A stretch of DNA of 64,000 nucleotides from Cupriavidus basilensis OR16 (GCF_000243095.1 NZ_AHJE01000058.1:1-64000); one strand, 5' to 3'. Positions 53,346 to 62,964 are shown, counted from the first letter of the stretch. The notes: generated by a model from the sequence alone, not told the origin. Made by a program: numbers and translations.

Positions 53346-56300
53346 ATGACCGATCTTTCCGATGTGCAGAAGGGCGCTCAACCTAGCGCTCCCCATCCGG
53401 CGCAGGGACCAAAAGGCCCCGTCAACAAGGTGCGCTTCGTCACCGCGGCCTCGCTGTTCGATGGCCACGACGCCTCCATCAACATCATGCGGCGCATCCT
53501 GCAGTCCTCGGGTTGCGAGGTGATCCATCTCGGGCACAACCGCTCAGTGGACGAGGTGGTCAACGCGGCCCTGCAGGAAGACGTACAGGGCATTGCCATC
53601 TCCAGTTACCAGGGCGGCCACGTCGAGTATTTCAAGTACATGGTGGACCTGCTGCGCCAGCGCGGCGGCGAGCACATCCAGCTGTTCGGCGGCGGTGGCG
53701 GCGTGATCGTGCCGCTTGAGATCCGCGAGTTGCAAGCCTACGGCGTGGCGCGGATCTTCAGCCCGGAAGACGGCCAGCGCCTGGGCCTGGCGGGCATGAT
53801 CGCCGACATGGTGCAGCGCTGCGATATCGACCTGGCGCGCTATGCCCCTACCACGCTCGATGCGATGAAGGGCGGCGACCGCCGCGCGCTCGCCCAGCTG
53901 ATCACGGCACTGGAAAACGGCAAGGCGGATCCCGCGCTGGCCGACGCCCTGCGCGCCGAGGCCGCCACGGTGAAGACGCCCGTGCTCGGCATCACCGGCA
54001 CCGGCGGCGCGGGCAAATCCTCGCTGACCGATGAGCTGATCCGCCGCATCCGGCTGGACCAGCGGGATGGGCTGTCCATTGCGGTGATCTCGATCGACCC
54101 CTCGCGCCGCAAGTCCGGCGGCGCGCTGCTGGGTGACCGCATCCGCATGAACGCAATCAACCATCCGCGCATCTTCATGCGCTCGCTGGCCACGCGCGAG
54201 GCCGGCTCGGAGATCTCGCAGGCGCTGCCCGATGTGCTGGCGGCCTGCAAGGTGGCCGGCTTCGACCTGATCATCGTCGAGACCTCGGGCATCGGCCAGG
54301 GCGACGCCGCCATCGTTGCGCACGTGGACCTGTCGCTCTACGTGATGACGCCCGAGTTTGGCGCCGCCAGCCAGCTCGAGAAGATCGACATGCTGGACTT
54401 CGCGGATTTTGTCGCCATCAACAAGTTCGACCGCAAGGGCGCGCAGGACGCGTGGCGCGACGTGGCCAAGCAGGTGCAGCGCAACCGCGAGCAATGGCAC
54501 GCCAAGCCCGAGGAGATGCCGGTGTACGGCACCCAGGCGTCCCGCTTCAACGACGACGGCGTGACCATGCTCTACCAGGGCCTGCGCGAAGCGCTGTGCG
54601 CGCGCGGCATGCGTGCGCCGGCCGGCGTGCTGCCGCAGTTGAGCGGACGCATCTCCACCGGCCAGAACGTGATCGTCCCGCCGGCCCGCAATCGCTACCT
54701 GGCGGAGATCGCCGACACGGTGCGCGCCTATCATCGGCGCGTGGATGCGCAGAGCCGCCTTGCGCGCGAGCGCCAGCAACTGCGCGAGGCGCGGCGCATG
54801 CTGCTGGCCGCCTCCGGGCAAGAAGACCAGGGCGAAGCGCTGCAGGCTCTCGCCACCGAACGCGAAGCCGCGCTCGGCGGCGAGGAGCGCAAGCTGCTGG
54901 CGATGTGGCCGGAGATGCGCAAGGCCTACAGCGGCGACGAGTACGTGGTGAAGATCCGCGACAAGGAGATCCGCACCACGCTCACCACCACCACGTTGTC
55001 CGGCACCACGGTGCGCAAGGTGGTGCTGCCACGCTTCGAGGACGATGGCGAAGTGCTCAAGTGGCTGCTGCGCGAGAACGTGCCTGGCAGCTTCCCCTAC
55101 ACCGCCGGCGTCTTTGCCTTCAAGCGCGAGAACGAAGACCCCACCCGCATGTTCGCCGGCGAGGGTGATGCCTTTCGCACCAACCGCCGCTTCAAGCTGG
55201 TCTCCGAGGGCATGGACGCCAAGCGGCTGTCCACCGCCTTCGACTCGGTCACGCTGTACGGCGAGGATCCGCATACGCGCCCGGACATCTACGGCAAGGT
55301 CGGAAACTCGGGCGTGTCGATCGCCACGTTGGACGACATGAAAGTGCTGTACGACGGCTTCGACCTGACCAGCCCGTCGACCTCGGTGTCGATGACCATC
55401 AACGGGCCCGCGCCCACCATCCTGGCGATGTTCATGAACACCGCCATCGACCAGCAGCTCGACAAGTTCCGCGCCGACAACAACCGCGAGCCCAGCGCCG
55501 ACGAGGAAGCCAAGATCCGCGCGTGGGTGCTGCAGAACGTGCGCGGCACGGTACAGGCCGACATCCTCAAGGAGGACCAGGGCCAGAACACCTGCATCTT
55601 CTCGACCGAGTTTTCACTCAAGGTGATGGGCGATATCCAGGCGTACTTCGTCCATCGCCAGGTGCGCAATTTCTACTCGGTGTCGATCTCCGGTTATCAC
55701 ATCGCGGAGGCGGGAGCGAACCCGATCTCGCAGCTGGCGTTCACATTGTCCAACGGCTTCACCTATGTGGAGGCCTACCTGGCGCGCGGCATGGATATCG
55801 ATGACTTCGCGCCCAACCTGTCGTTCTTCTTCTCCAACGGCATGGACCCGGAATACAGCGTGCTGGGCCGCGTGGCGCGCCGCATCTGGGCGGTGACGCT
55901 GCGCGACAAGTACGGCGCCAACGAGCGCAGCCAGAAGCTCAAGTACCACGTCCAGACTTCCGGCCGCTCGCTGCACGCGCAGGAGATCGATTTCAACGAT
56001 ATCCGCACCACGCTGCAGGCGCTGATCGCCATCTACGACAACTGCAATTCGCTGCACACCAACGCGTACGACGAAGCCATCACCACGCCCACCGGCGAGT
56101 CGGTGCGCCGCGCGCTGGCGATCCAGCTCATCATCAACCGCGAGTGGGGCGTGGCCAGATGCGAGAACCCCAACCAGGGCAGTTTCCTGATCGATGAGCT
56201 GACCGACCTGGTGGAAGAAGCGGTGATGCAGGAGTTCGAGCGCATCGCCGAGCGCGGTGGCGTGCTCGGCGCGATGGAGACGGGCTACCAGCGCGGCAAG

Positions 56301-56642
56301 ATCCAGGAAGAGTCGCTGTACTACGAGCAGCGCAAGCACGACGGCACGCTGCCCATCATCGGCGTCAACACCTTCCGCAATCCCGACGGCGACCCCACGC
56401 ACAAATCGCTCGAACTGGCGCGCTCCAGCGAAGAGGAGAAGCAGGGGCAACTTGCGCGGCTGGCGGATTTCCAGGCCCGCCATGCGGATGCGGCGCCGGC
56501 CATGCTGCAGCGGCTGCGCCAGGCGGTGATCGACAACGACAATGTGTTCGCGGTGCTCATGGATGCGGTGCGCGTGTGCTCGCTCGGGCAGGTCACGCAC
56601 GCCTTGTTCGAGGTAGGGGGCCAGTACCGCCGCAATATGTGA
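53346..56642 (+). CDS. icmF: Fused isobutyryl-CoA mutase IcmF
   Basis: Adenosylcobalamin enzyme that interconverts isobutyryl-CoA and butyryl-CoA, with its own G-protein chaperone. 1098 residues: B12 domain (about 25-160: ASLFDGHDASINIMRRIL supplies the axial His; LFGGGGGVIVP), MeaB-like GTPase (about 210-420: Walker A GITGTGGAGKSSLTDEL, ISIDPSRRKSGGALLGDRIRM, NKFD), linker, then the (beta/alpha)8 substrate domain (about 560-1098: TVSISGYHIAEAGANP split over two motifs, RNFYSVSISGYHIAEA). ATG 53346 follows GGTGGAGACAA. Close in length to the C. metallidurans enzyme. Upstream of hit and hbd. Confidence 0.96.
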   Translation: MTDLSDVQKGAQPSAPHPAQGPKGPVNKVRFVTAASLFDGHDASINIMRRILQSSGCEVIHLGHNRSVDEVVNAALQEDVQGIAISSYQGGHVEYFKYMVDLLRQRGGEHIQLFGGGGGVIVPLEIRELQAYGVARIFSPEDGQRLGLAGMIADMVQRCDIDLARYAPTTLDAMKGGDRRALAQLITALENGKADPALADALRAEAATVKTPVLGITGTGGAGKSSLTDELIRRIRLDQRDGLSIAVISIDPSRRKSGGALLGDRIRMNAINHPRIFMRSLATREAGSEISQALPDVLAACKVAGFDLIIVETSGIGQGDAAIVAHVDLSLYVMTPEFGAASQLEKIDMLDFADFVAINKFDRKGAQDAWRDVAKQVQRNREQWHAKPEEMPVYGTQASRFNDDGVTMLYQGLREALCARGMRAPAGVLPQLSGRISTGQNVIVPPARNRYLAEIADTVRAYHRRVDAQSRLARERQQLREARRMLLAASGQEDQGEALQALATEREAALGGEERKLLAMWPEMRKAYSGDEYVVKIRDKEIRTTLTTTTLSGTTVRKVVLPRFEDDGEVLKWLLRENVPGSFPYTAGVFAFKRENEDPTRMFAGEGDAFRTNRRFKLVSEGMDAKRLSTAFDSVTLYGEDPHTRPDIYGKVGNSGVSIATLDDMKVLYDGFDLTSPSTSVSMTINGPAPTILAMFMNTAIDQQLDKFRADNNREPSADEEAKIRAWVLQNVRGTVQADILKEDQGQNTCIFSTEFSLKVMGDIQAYFVHRQVRNFYSVSISGYHIAEAGANPISQLAFTLSNGFTYVEAYLARGMDIDDFAPNLSFFFSNGMDPEYSVLGRVARRIWAVTLRDKYGANERSQKLKYHVQTSGRSLHAQEIDFNDIRTTLQALIAIYDNCNSLHTNAYDEAITTPTGESVRRALAIQLIINREWGVARCENPNQGSFLIDELTDLVEEAVMQEFERIAERGGVLGAMETGYQRGKIQEESLYYEQRKHDGTLPIIGVNTFRNPDGDPTHKSLELARSSEEEKQGQLARLADFQARHADAAPAMLQRLRQAVIDNDNVFAVLMDAVRVCSLGQVTHALFEVGGQYRRNM

Positions 56643-56765
56643 TCCGTCCGCCAGGGGCTGTCTAGCACGAGGCCCCTGCGTTAAACTTGATGTTTGCGCC
56701 AGCCGAGTCGCCTTGCAGGCAGCGAGCGCCGGCGAAGATCAAGACCAAGACCAATCAGGAGTGCC

Positions 56766-57188
56766 GTGTACGATCCCAACAATATCTTCGCCCGCATCCT
56801 GCGGGGCGAATTGCCTTGCAACAAGGTCTATGAAGATGCCGACACCATCGCCTTCATGGACATCATGCCGCAGTCGGACGGCCACGTCCTGGTCGTGACC
56901 AAGGAACCCGCCGCCCAGCTGTTCGACCTCTCCGACGCAGGCGCCGAAGCCGCCATCCGCACCACCAAGCGTGTTGCCCGCGCCGTGCGCGCCGCCTTCT
57001 CGCCAGACGGCATCTCGATCGGCCAGTTCAACGGCGCCGCCGCTGGCCAGACCGTGCCGCACGTGCATTTCCACATCGTGCCCCGCTACGCCGAGCGCAC
57101 CCTGCGCGGCCACGGCACCGACATGCAGGATCCGGAAATCCTTAGCCAGCATGCCGAGCGCATCATCGCCGCACTGGGCGAAGCCTGA
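56766..57188 (+). CDS. HIT-family protein (HinT-like)
   Basis: 140 residues. Nucleotide hydrolase/transferase with the histidine triad HVHFHIVPR near the C-terminus and the opening DPNNIFARILRGELPCNKVYEDADTIAFMDI. Start at GTG 56766 behind CAGGAGTGCC, the normal ribosome site; the in-frame upstream extension has no family similarity. It lies 123 bp after icmF with a possible weak hairpin (CAGGGGC ... GCCCCTG, 56652-56678) between. HinT-type proteins hydrolyse AMP-lysine-like or acyl-adenylates; a link to acyl-CoA chemistry is only positional. Confidence 0.9.
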   Translation: MYDPNNIFARILRGELPCNKVYEDADTIAFMDIMPQSDGHVLVVTKEPAAQLFDLSDAGAEAAIRTTKRVARAVRAAFSPDGISIGQFNGAAAGQTVPHVHFHIVPRYAERTLRGHGTDMQDPEILSQHAERIIAALGEA

Positions 57189-57260
57189 CCAAATACACCG
57201 GTGCGCTGTGACTGCAGCGTGCCTCGCCTGAATCAAGCAACCAGCAACAAGGAAGAGAAG

Positions 57261-58115
57261 ATGGGAATCAGGACAGTTGGCATCGTAGGCGCCGGCACCA
57301 TGGGCAATGGCATCGCGCAAGCGTGCGCCGTGGTGGGCCTGGACGTAGTGATGGTGGATATCAGCGACGCAGCGGTGAACAAGGGCATCGCCACCGTGGG
57401 CAGCAGCCTGGATCGCCTGATCAAGAAAGACAAGATCACCGAAGCCGACAAGGACGCCGCACTCGCGCGCATCAAGGGCTCCACGTCCTACGACGCGCTC
57501 AAGGCCACCGACATCGTGATCGAAGCCGCCACGGAGAACTTCGACCTCAAGGTCAAGATCCTCAAGCAGATCGACAGCATCGTCGGCGACGACGTGATCG
57601 TCGCGTCCAACACCTCGTCGATCTCGATCACCAAGCTGGCCGCCGTGACCAGCCGCCCGGGCAACTTCATCGGCATGCATTTCTTCAACCCGGTGCCGAT
57701 GATGGCACTGGTGGAGCTGATCCGCGGCCTGCAGACCAGCGATGCCACGCACGCGCTGGTAGAAGAACTGTCGAAGAACCTCGGCAAGTACCCGATCACC
57801 GTGAAGAACAACCCGGGCTTTGTGGTCAACCGGATTCTCTGCCCGATGATCAATGAGGCGTTCTGCGTACTGGGCGAAGGCCTGGCGTCGCCGGAAGAAA
57901 TCGACGAAGGCATGAAGCTGGGTTGCAACCACCCGATCGGCCCGCTGGCGCTGGCTGACATGATCGGCCTGGACACCATGCTGGCTGTGATGGAAGTGCT
58001 GTACACCGAGTTTGCCGATCCGAAGTATCGTCCGGCCATGCTGATGCGCGAAATGGTGGCGGCGGGCTATCTCGGCCGCAAGACCGGGCGTGGCGTGTAC
58101 GTGTATAGCAAGTAA
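57261..58115 (+). CDS. 3-hydroxybutyryl-CoA dehydrogenase
   Basis: 284 residues, NAD-dependent beta-hydroxyacyl-CoA dehydrogenase (PaaH/Hbd type). Rossmann GIVGAGTMGNGIAQACA, then DIVIEAATENFDLK, ASNTSSISITKLA, the catalytic His in GMHFFNPVPMMALVEL and TVKNNPGFVVNRIL. The full 3HCDH_N plus 3HCDH layout fits a standalone short enzyme rather than a FadB fusion. RBS AAGGAAGAGAAG at ATG 57261. Works downstream of butyryl-CoA/crotonyl-CoA, complementing IcmF nearby. Followed by a strong terminator. Confidence 0.94.
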   Translation: MGIRTVGIVGAGTMGNGIAQACAVVGLDVVMVDISDAAVNKGIATVGSSLDRLIKKDKITEADKDAALARIKGSTSYDALKATDIVIEAATENFDLKVKILKQIDSIVGDDVIVASNTSSISITKLAAVTSRPGNFIGMHFFNPVPMMALVELIRGLQTSDATHALVEELSKNLGKYPITVKNNPGFVVNRILCPMINEAFCVLGEGLASPEEIDEGMKLGCNHPIGPLALADMIGLDTMLAVMEVLYTEFADPKYRPAMLMREMVAAGYLGRKTGRGVYVYSK

Positions 58116-58136
58116 GCGCGGCTCCCGCAGTGCGAG

Positions 58137-58169
58137 AAAGGCCGGCTTTGAAGCCGGCCTTTTTCTTTT
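58137..58169 (+). terminator. Intrinsic terminator after 3-hydroxybutyryl-CoA dehydrogenase
   Basis: AAAGGCCGGC-TTTGAA-GCCGGCCTTT is a perfect 10-bp stem with a 6-nt loop, followed by TTCTTTTC. Lies 22 bp after the stop and before the convergent Crp gene, possibly working in both directions (A-run on the left). Confidence 0.9.
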
Positions 58170-58187
58170 CTCAGGCGCCCCGGGCGC

Positions 58188-58856
58188 TCACTCTCCGTAC
58201 TGCCTCAACCCCTCCAGGTCCAACACCTCGATGACGCCATAATCCACCTTGACCAGCCCCTGCTGCTCCAGCACCTTCAATGCCTGGTTAGCCCGCTGCC
58301 GCGAGATCCCCGCCAGCAGCCCGATCTCCTCCTGCGAAATCTCCAGCGTCTTGCCCAGCCCAGGGTACAGATGCTCATTGAAGAGCGAAGACACGGCCCG
58401 CGCCACCCGTGAGTCGATGTCGAGCAGCCGCTCATATTCGACGGCAGCGATGAACTGCCCCAGCCGCTCATTGAACTGCGTCAGCAAGAACCGCGTAAAG
58501 GGCAAGCTGGTATCCAGCAACCACTGAAAAGTCTCGCGCGGCAGGAAAGCAATCCGCGAGCGCCGCAGCGCCATCACGTCATACTTGCGGATCTCGGCCT
58601 TGAGCACGGCGCCCTCGCCAAACCAGCCCCCGGTAGGCACGCCGGTGAATGTGACCGACTTACCGGACGGCGATACCGTAGTGATCTTGACGATCCCTTC
58701 CAGCACGCCCAACCAGTGCTCCGCCATGTCGCCCTTGTGACAGACGTAGTCGCCCTGGCTATATTCGCGCACACACATGGCGCGGCGGACAATGTCGCGT
58801 TGTTCTTCGCTGAGGTCGGCTGCCCACACGCAGCGGTCGACGAAATCGTTGAGCAT
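58188..58856 (-). CDS. Crp/Fnr-family transcriptional regulator
   Basis: 222 residues: cyclic-nucleotide-binding-fold sensor (about 15-130; GDYVCHKGDMAEHWLGVLEG, TGGWFGEGAVLKAE) and a C-terminal HTH_Crp (about 150-215; ISQEEIGLLAGISRQRANQALKVLE in the recognition region). The N-terminal Cys residues (CVWAAD, MCVRE, YVCHK) do not form the FNR cluster spacing. Divergent from the acyl-CoA synthetase with a TTGTCA-N6-TGACAA palindrome between, suggesting autoregulation and control of that operon. Confidence 0.9.
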   Translation of the reverse strand: MLNDFVDRCVWAADLSEEQRDIVRRAMCVREYSQGDYVCHKGDMAEHWLGVLEGIVKITTVSPSGKSVTFTGVPTGGWFGEGAVLKAEIRKYDVMALRRSRIAFLPRETFQWLLDTSLPFTRFLLTQFNERLGQFIAAVEYERLLDIDSRVARAVSSLFNEHLYPGLGKTLEISQEEIGLLAGISRQRANQALKVLEQQGLVKVDYGVIEVLDLEGLRQYGE

Positions 58857-58892
58857 GACCTGGAGAACCTTCCCGTAGGGATTAACCCGGAA

Positions 58893-58910
58893 TTGTCATC
58901 GGCGTGACAA
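58893..58910. promoter_or_regulatory. CRP-like palindrome between regulator and acyl-CoA synthetase
   Basis: TTGTCA-TCGGCG-TGACAA: perfect 6-bp arms with the 6-bp spacer typical of Crp-family sites, extended by CCGG on both sides. Located 36 bp upstream of the Crp ATG and 184 bp upstream of the synthetase ATG. Confidence 0.7.
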
Positions 58911-59093
58911 CCGGGGGAAATGGCATGGACTATCTTACGATCACCACGAACCGCGAATGCGCGCCAGGACAGGCGCGGCTGGCTTGTTGCGTTGCGGCGG
59001 AAACGCCGCCGGGCAAAACAGGCCAAGTATAACCAGCGGCAGCAGGCTTGGCACCGGTGGCGGACCCCCGCCCCGGAGGGACAGGAGACATCC

Positions 59094-61064
59094 ATGCAGG
59101 AACCGTCGGCGACGACCTTCCCGCGCTTGTTGCTTGCGCATGCGCAGCAGCGGCCGGAAAGCCCGGCTTACCGTGAGAAGGATCTCGGGATCTGGCAAAC
59201 CTATGGCTGGGCGCAGACCGCGCAGGAGGTGCGCGCGCTGGCGTGCGGCTTGGCCGCGCTGGGCTTTGAGCGTGGCATGAACCTGGCGGTGGTCGGCGAC
59301 AACCGGCCGCGCCTGTACTGGGCCATGAGCGCGGCGCAGGCCACGGGCGGCGTGCCGGTGCCGCTTTACCAGGATGCGATTGCCGGCGAGATGATCTATG
59401 TGCTGAACGACGCCGAGATCGACTTCGCCGTCGTGGAGGACCAGGAGCAGGTGGACAAGCTGCTCGAGGTGGAGGAGCAGCTTGCCGCGCAGGGCCGCAA
59501 GGTCCGCCACATCATCTATGAAGACCCGCGCGGGCTGCGCGACTACGATCATCCGGCGCTGATGTCTTACGAGCGCCTGCAGGAAATCGGCCGCGAGTTC
59601 GATCGCGCCAATCCGGGATACTTCGATGCGGCCGTTGCCGCCGGCGAGCCCGACGACACCGCCATCATCCTCTACACCTCCGGCACCACCGGCAAGCCCA
59701 AGGGGGTGTGCCACTCGCATCGCGGCCTGATCGGCGCGGCGCGCAACGGCTGCGCGTTCGATGGCCTGACCGCGAAGGACGACGTGCTGTCCTACCTGCC
59801 GATGGCATGGGTGGGCGACAACCTGTTCTCCTACGCGCAGGCCATGGTGGCGGGCTTTACCGTGAACTGCCCGGAATCGCGCGAGACGGTGATGACCGAC
59901 CTGCGCGAGATCGGTCCCACCTATTACTTCGCGCCACCGCGCATCTATGAAAACCTGCTGACGCAGGTGATGATCCGCATGGAAGACGCGGGCTGGATCA
60001 AGCGCAAGCTTTTCCACTGGGCCATGGGCGTGGCGCGCCGCTGCGGCACCGACATCCTCGATCGCAATCCGGTGCCGCTGGCCGACCGGTTGCGCTACGC
60101 GGCTGGCGAAGCGCTGATCTTCGGGCCGCTGCGCAACGTGCTCGGCATGAGCCGCATCCGCGTGGGCTACACGGCGGGCGAGGCGATTGGTCCGGACCTG
60201 TTCCGCTTCTATCGTTCCATTGGCGTCAACCTCAAGCAGTTCTACGGCCAGACCGAAACCTGCGCCTATGTCTGCCTGCAGCCGGACGGCAAGGTCAAGT
60301 TCGATTCGGTCGGGCCCGCCGCGCCGGGCATGGAAATCCGCATTGCCGACAACGGCGAAGTGCTGGTGCGAGGCGTGGGCTTGCTGAAGGCCTACTACAA
60401 GCGTGACGATGCCACCCGCGAGGCGATCAACGACCAAGGCTATTTCATGACCGGCGACGCCGGCGTGCTGGACGCCGACGGCCACCTCAAGATCATCGAT
60501 CGCGCGAAGGACGTGGGCAAGCTGTCCGACGGCGCCATGTTTGCGCCCAAGTACATCGAGAACAAGCTCAAGTTCTTCCCCTACATCAAGGAAGCGGTGG
60601 CGTTCGGCAGCGGCCGCGACAGCGTTTGCGCGTTCATCAACATCGATTTCGAAGCCGTGGGCAACTGGGCCGAGCGGCGCCACCTGGCGTATGCGGGCTA
60701 CATCGACCTGGCGGCGCAGCCAGAGGTGATCGCGATGATCGGCGAGTGCGTCGAGCAGGTGAATGCCGACCTGGCCACCGATGCCATGCTGGCCGGCTCG
60801 CAGGTCTCGCGCTTCCTGATCCTGCACAAGGAGCTGGATCCGGACGACGATGAGCTCACCCGCACGCGCAAGGTGCGCCGTGGCTTTATCGCGGAGAAAT
60901 ACGCATCGCTGATCGATGCGCTGTACGCCGGAAAACCGGAGCAGTTCATCGAGACGCGGGTGAAGTTCGAGGACGGACGTGAAGGCAGCGTCTCGGCCAC
61001 GTTGAAGCTGGTCGATGTGAAGCGCTTCGCGCCGGCCACCGCCGGCGCGAAGCGCGCGGCATGA
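59094..61064 (+). CDS. AMP-dependent acyl-CoA synthetase (long-chain type)
   Basis: 656-residue ANL-family ligase. Adenylate P-loop ILYTSGTTGKPKGVCHSHRG at about residue 185, A5 FYGQTETCAY, A7 MTGDAGVLDADGHLKIIDRAKD, and C-terminal lid TRKVRRGFIAEKY. The long N-terminal part and FFPYIKEAVAFG resemble LC-FACS/FAA1-like enzymes. ATG 59094 follows ACAGGAGACATCC. It overlaps the LivG ATPase start (ATGA), so import and CoA activation are coupled. The substrate is probably a carboxylic acid imported by the downstream Liv system. Confidence 0.92.
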   Translation: MQEPSATTFPRLLLAHAQQRPESPAYREKDLGIWQTYGWAQTAQEVRALACGLAALGFERGMNLAVVGDNRPRLYWAMSAAQATGGVPVPLYQDAIAGEMIYVLNDAEIDFAVVEDQEQVDKLLEVEEQLAAQGRKVRHIIYEDPRGLRDYDHPALMSYERLQEIGREFDRANPGYFDAAVAAGEPDDTAIILYTSGTTGKPKGVCHSHRGLIGAARNGCAFDGLTAKDDVLSYLPMAWVGDNLFSYAQAMVAGFTVNCPESRETVMTDLREIGPTYYFAPPRIYENLLTQVMIRMEDAGWIKRKLFHWAMGVARRCGTDILDRNPVPLADRLRYAAGEALIFGPLRNVLGMSRIRVGYTAGEAIGPDLFRFYRSIGVNLKQFYGQTETCAYVCLQPDGKVKFDSVGPAAPGMEIRIADNGEVLVRGVGLLKAYYKRDDATREAINDQGYFMTGDAGVLDADGHLKIIDRAKDVGKLSDGAMFAPKYIENKLKFFPYIKEAVAFGSGRDSVCAFINIDFEAVGNWAERRHLAYAGYIDLAAQPEVIAMIGECVEQVNADLATDAMLAGSQVSRFLILHKELDPDDDELTRTRKVRRGFIAEKYASLIDALYAGKPEQFIETRVKFEDGREGSVSATLKLVDVKRFAPATAGAKRAA

Positions 61065-61981
61065 GCAGGGGCGGGAGGATGACGCAAATGGCATGGCAAG
61101 GCGTGGAGCGCGGCGGCGATGGCCAGCCGGTGTGGAGCGGTGCGTCCGCGGCGGCGGGGGCAGTGGAACTGCAAGGCGGCGCGCAGGAGGAGCGTGCGCT
61201 GGTGCGTGGGGCCGGCAAAGTCATACTCGACCTGCAGAACATCTCGCTGGCCTTCGGCGGCGTGAAGGCGCTGACCGATATCTCGTTTGACGTGCGCGAG
61301 CATGAGATCCGCGCCATCATCGGGCCCAACGGCGCGGGCAAGAGCTCGATGCTCAACGTGATCAACGGCGTCTACCACCCGCAGCACGGACGCATCGTGT
61401 TTCGTGGCGAGGAACGGCGCAAGATGCATCCCACCGCGGCGGCGCGCCAGGGCATTGCGCGGACCTTCCAGAACATCGCGCTGTTCAAGGGCATGACCGT
61501 GCTCGACAACATCATGACCGGGCGCAACACCAGGTTCCGCAGCGGCCTGCTGGCCAATGCGCTGTGGTGGGGCCCCGCGCGCAACGAGGAGATGCTGCAC
61601 CGGCGCAAGGTCGAGGAGGTGATCGACTTCCTCGAGATCCAGGCCATCCGCAAGACGCCGGTGGGGCGCCTGCCCTATGGCCTGCAAAAGCGCGTGGAGC
61701 TGGCACGCGCGCTGGCGGCGGAGCCGTCGATGCTGCTGCTCGACGAACCAATGGCCGGCATGAATGTGGAAGAGAAGCAGGACATGTGCCGCTTCATCCT
61801 GGATGTGAACCACCAGTTCGGCACCACCATTGTCCTGATCGAGCACGACATGGGCGTGGTGATGGATATCTCTGACCGCGTGGTGGTGCTGGACTACGGC
61901 AAGAAGATCGGCGACGGCACGCCCGAGGCCGTGAAGGCCAACCCGGACGTGATTCGCGCCTACCTGGGCGCGGGCCACTGA
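61061..61981 (+). CDS. Branched-chain-type ABC transporter ATP-binding protein LivG
   Basis: 306 residues; ABC ATPase with Walker A IIGPNGAGKSSMLN, the QNIALF Q-loop, signature region LPYGLQKRVELARAL (a degenerate LSGGQ normal for LivG) and Walker B MLLLDEPMAGMN, with IEHDMGVVMDISDRV. The first 50 residues are a loosely conserved extension (GGAQEERALVRGAGK). ATG 61061 overlaps the synthetase stop by 4 nt; ATG 61079 or 61088 are alternatives. Followed by livH after 42 bp. Confidence 0.9.
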   Translation: MSRGGRMTQMAWQGVERGGDGQPVWSGASAAAGAVELQGGAQEERALVRGAGKVILDLQNISLAFGGVKALTDISFDVREHEIRAIIGPNGAGKSSMLNVINGVYHPQHGRIVFRGEERRKMHPTAAARQGIARTFQNIALFKGMTVLDNIMTGRNTRFRSGLLANALWWGPARNEEMLHRRKVEEVIDFLEIQAIRKTPVGRLPYGLQKRVELARALAAEPSMLLLDEPMAGMNVEEKQDMCRFILDVNHQFGTTIVLIEHDMGVVMDISDRVVVLDYGKKIGDGTPEAVKANPDVIRAYLGAGH

Positions 61982-62023
61982 AGTGGATGCAGGTGCAACG
62001 CACGGAACGAGACAAGGAAAGCC

Positions 62024-62938
62024 ATGACGTTCTTCTTTGAAATCCTGATCGGTGGGCTGTTGTCGGGATTGATGTATTCGCTGGTGGCACTGGGGTTCGT
62101 GCTCATCTACAAGGCATCGGGCGTGTTCAACTTCGCGCAGGGCGCGATGGTGTACTTTGCCGCGCTGGCGGTGGTGGGCCTGATGGACAAGGGCCTGCCG
62201 ATGTGGGCGGCCGTGATCGGCGCGTTCGGCGTGATGGTGGTGGTAGGCATCAGCACCGAACGCCTGGTGCTGCGCAAGCTGGTGAACCAGCCACCCATCA
62301 CGCTGTTCATGGCGACCATCGGGCTGTCCTTTTTCCTCGAGGGACTGGGGCCGCTGTTGTTCGGCAATGAAGTGCGCCCGATCAACCTCGGCATCGTCGA
62401 CGAGCCGATCGAAGCCATCCTGACGCGCTTCAATATCGTGGTCTCCAAGTTCGACCTGGCAGCGGCGGGCATCGCCGGCATCCTGGTGGGCACGCTGGCG
62501 CTGTTCTTCCAGTACACCAAGGTGGGCCGGGCATTGCGCGCGGTGGCTGACGATCACCAGGCGGCGTTGTCGCTGGGGATTCCGCTGCAGCATATCTGGG
62601 CCATCGTCTGGGGCGTGGCGGGCTTCGTGGCGCTGGTGGCGGGCATGCTGTGGGGCTCGCGCAATGGCGTGCAGTTCGCGCTGACCCTGACCGCGCTCAA
62701 GGCGCTGCCGGTGCTGATCCTGGGGGGCTTTACTTCGGTGCCGGGTGCCATCGTCGGCGGGCTGATCATCGGGGCCTCGGAGAAGCTGGCCGAGATCTAT
62801 ATCCCGCCCGTGTTCCAGTCCGCTTTTGGCGGCAACTTCGGTGGCATCGAAGGCTGGTTCCCCTATGTGTTTGCGCTGTTGTTCCTGCTGGTGCGGCCCG
62901 AGGGGCTGTTCGGTGAGAAACACATTGATCGTGTCTGA
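62024..62938 (+). CDS. Branched-chain-type ABC transporter permease LivH
   Basis: 304 residues, about eight membrane helices. Typical LivH segments: GLLSGLMYSLVALGFVLIYKAS at the N-terminus, VFNFAQGAMVYFAALAVVGL and LRAVADDHQAALSLGIP, ending with VRPEGLFGEK. Between livG and livM in the same orientation, part of the second Liv system, which is tied to acyl-CoA synthetase by gene overlap. Confidence 0.92.
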   Translation: MTFFFEILIGGLLSGLMYSLVALGFVLIYKASGVFNFAQGAMVYFAALAVVGLMDKGLPMWAAVIGAFGVMVVVGISTERLVLRKLVNQPPITLFMATIGLSFFLEGLGPLLFGNEVRPINLGIVDEPIEAILTRFNIVVSKFDLAAAGIAGILVGTLALFFQYTKVGRALRAVADDHQAALSLGIPLQHIWAIVWGVAGFVALVAGMLWGSRNGVQFALTLTALKALPVLILGGFTSVPGAIVGGLIIGASEKLAEIYIPPVFQSAFGGNFGGIEGWFPYVFALLFLLVRPEGLFGEKHIDRV

Positions 62939-62964
62939 GCGGCCCTCGCCACAGGAGAGAAAAC

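Noticed and set aside
53544..55274. 576-codon antisense frame in icmF
   Set aside because: Lies entirely inside a highly conserved gene on the other strand, with low-complexity translation.
58941..62923. Long antisense frames (717 and 741 codons) opposite the acyl-CoA synthetase and Liv genes
   Set aside because: Same GC shadow effect; no start context and no recognisable domain.
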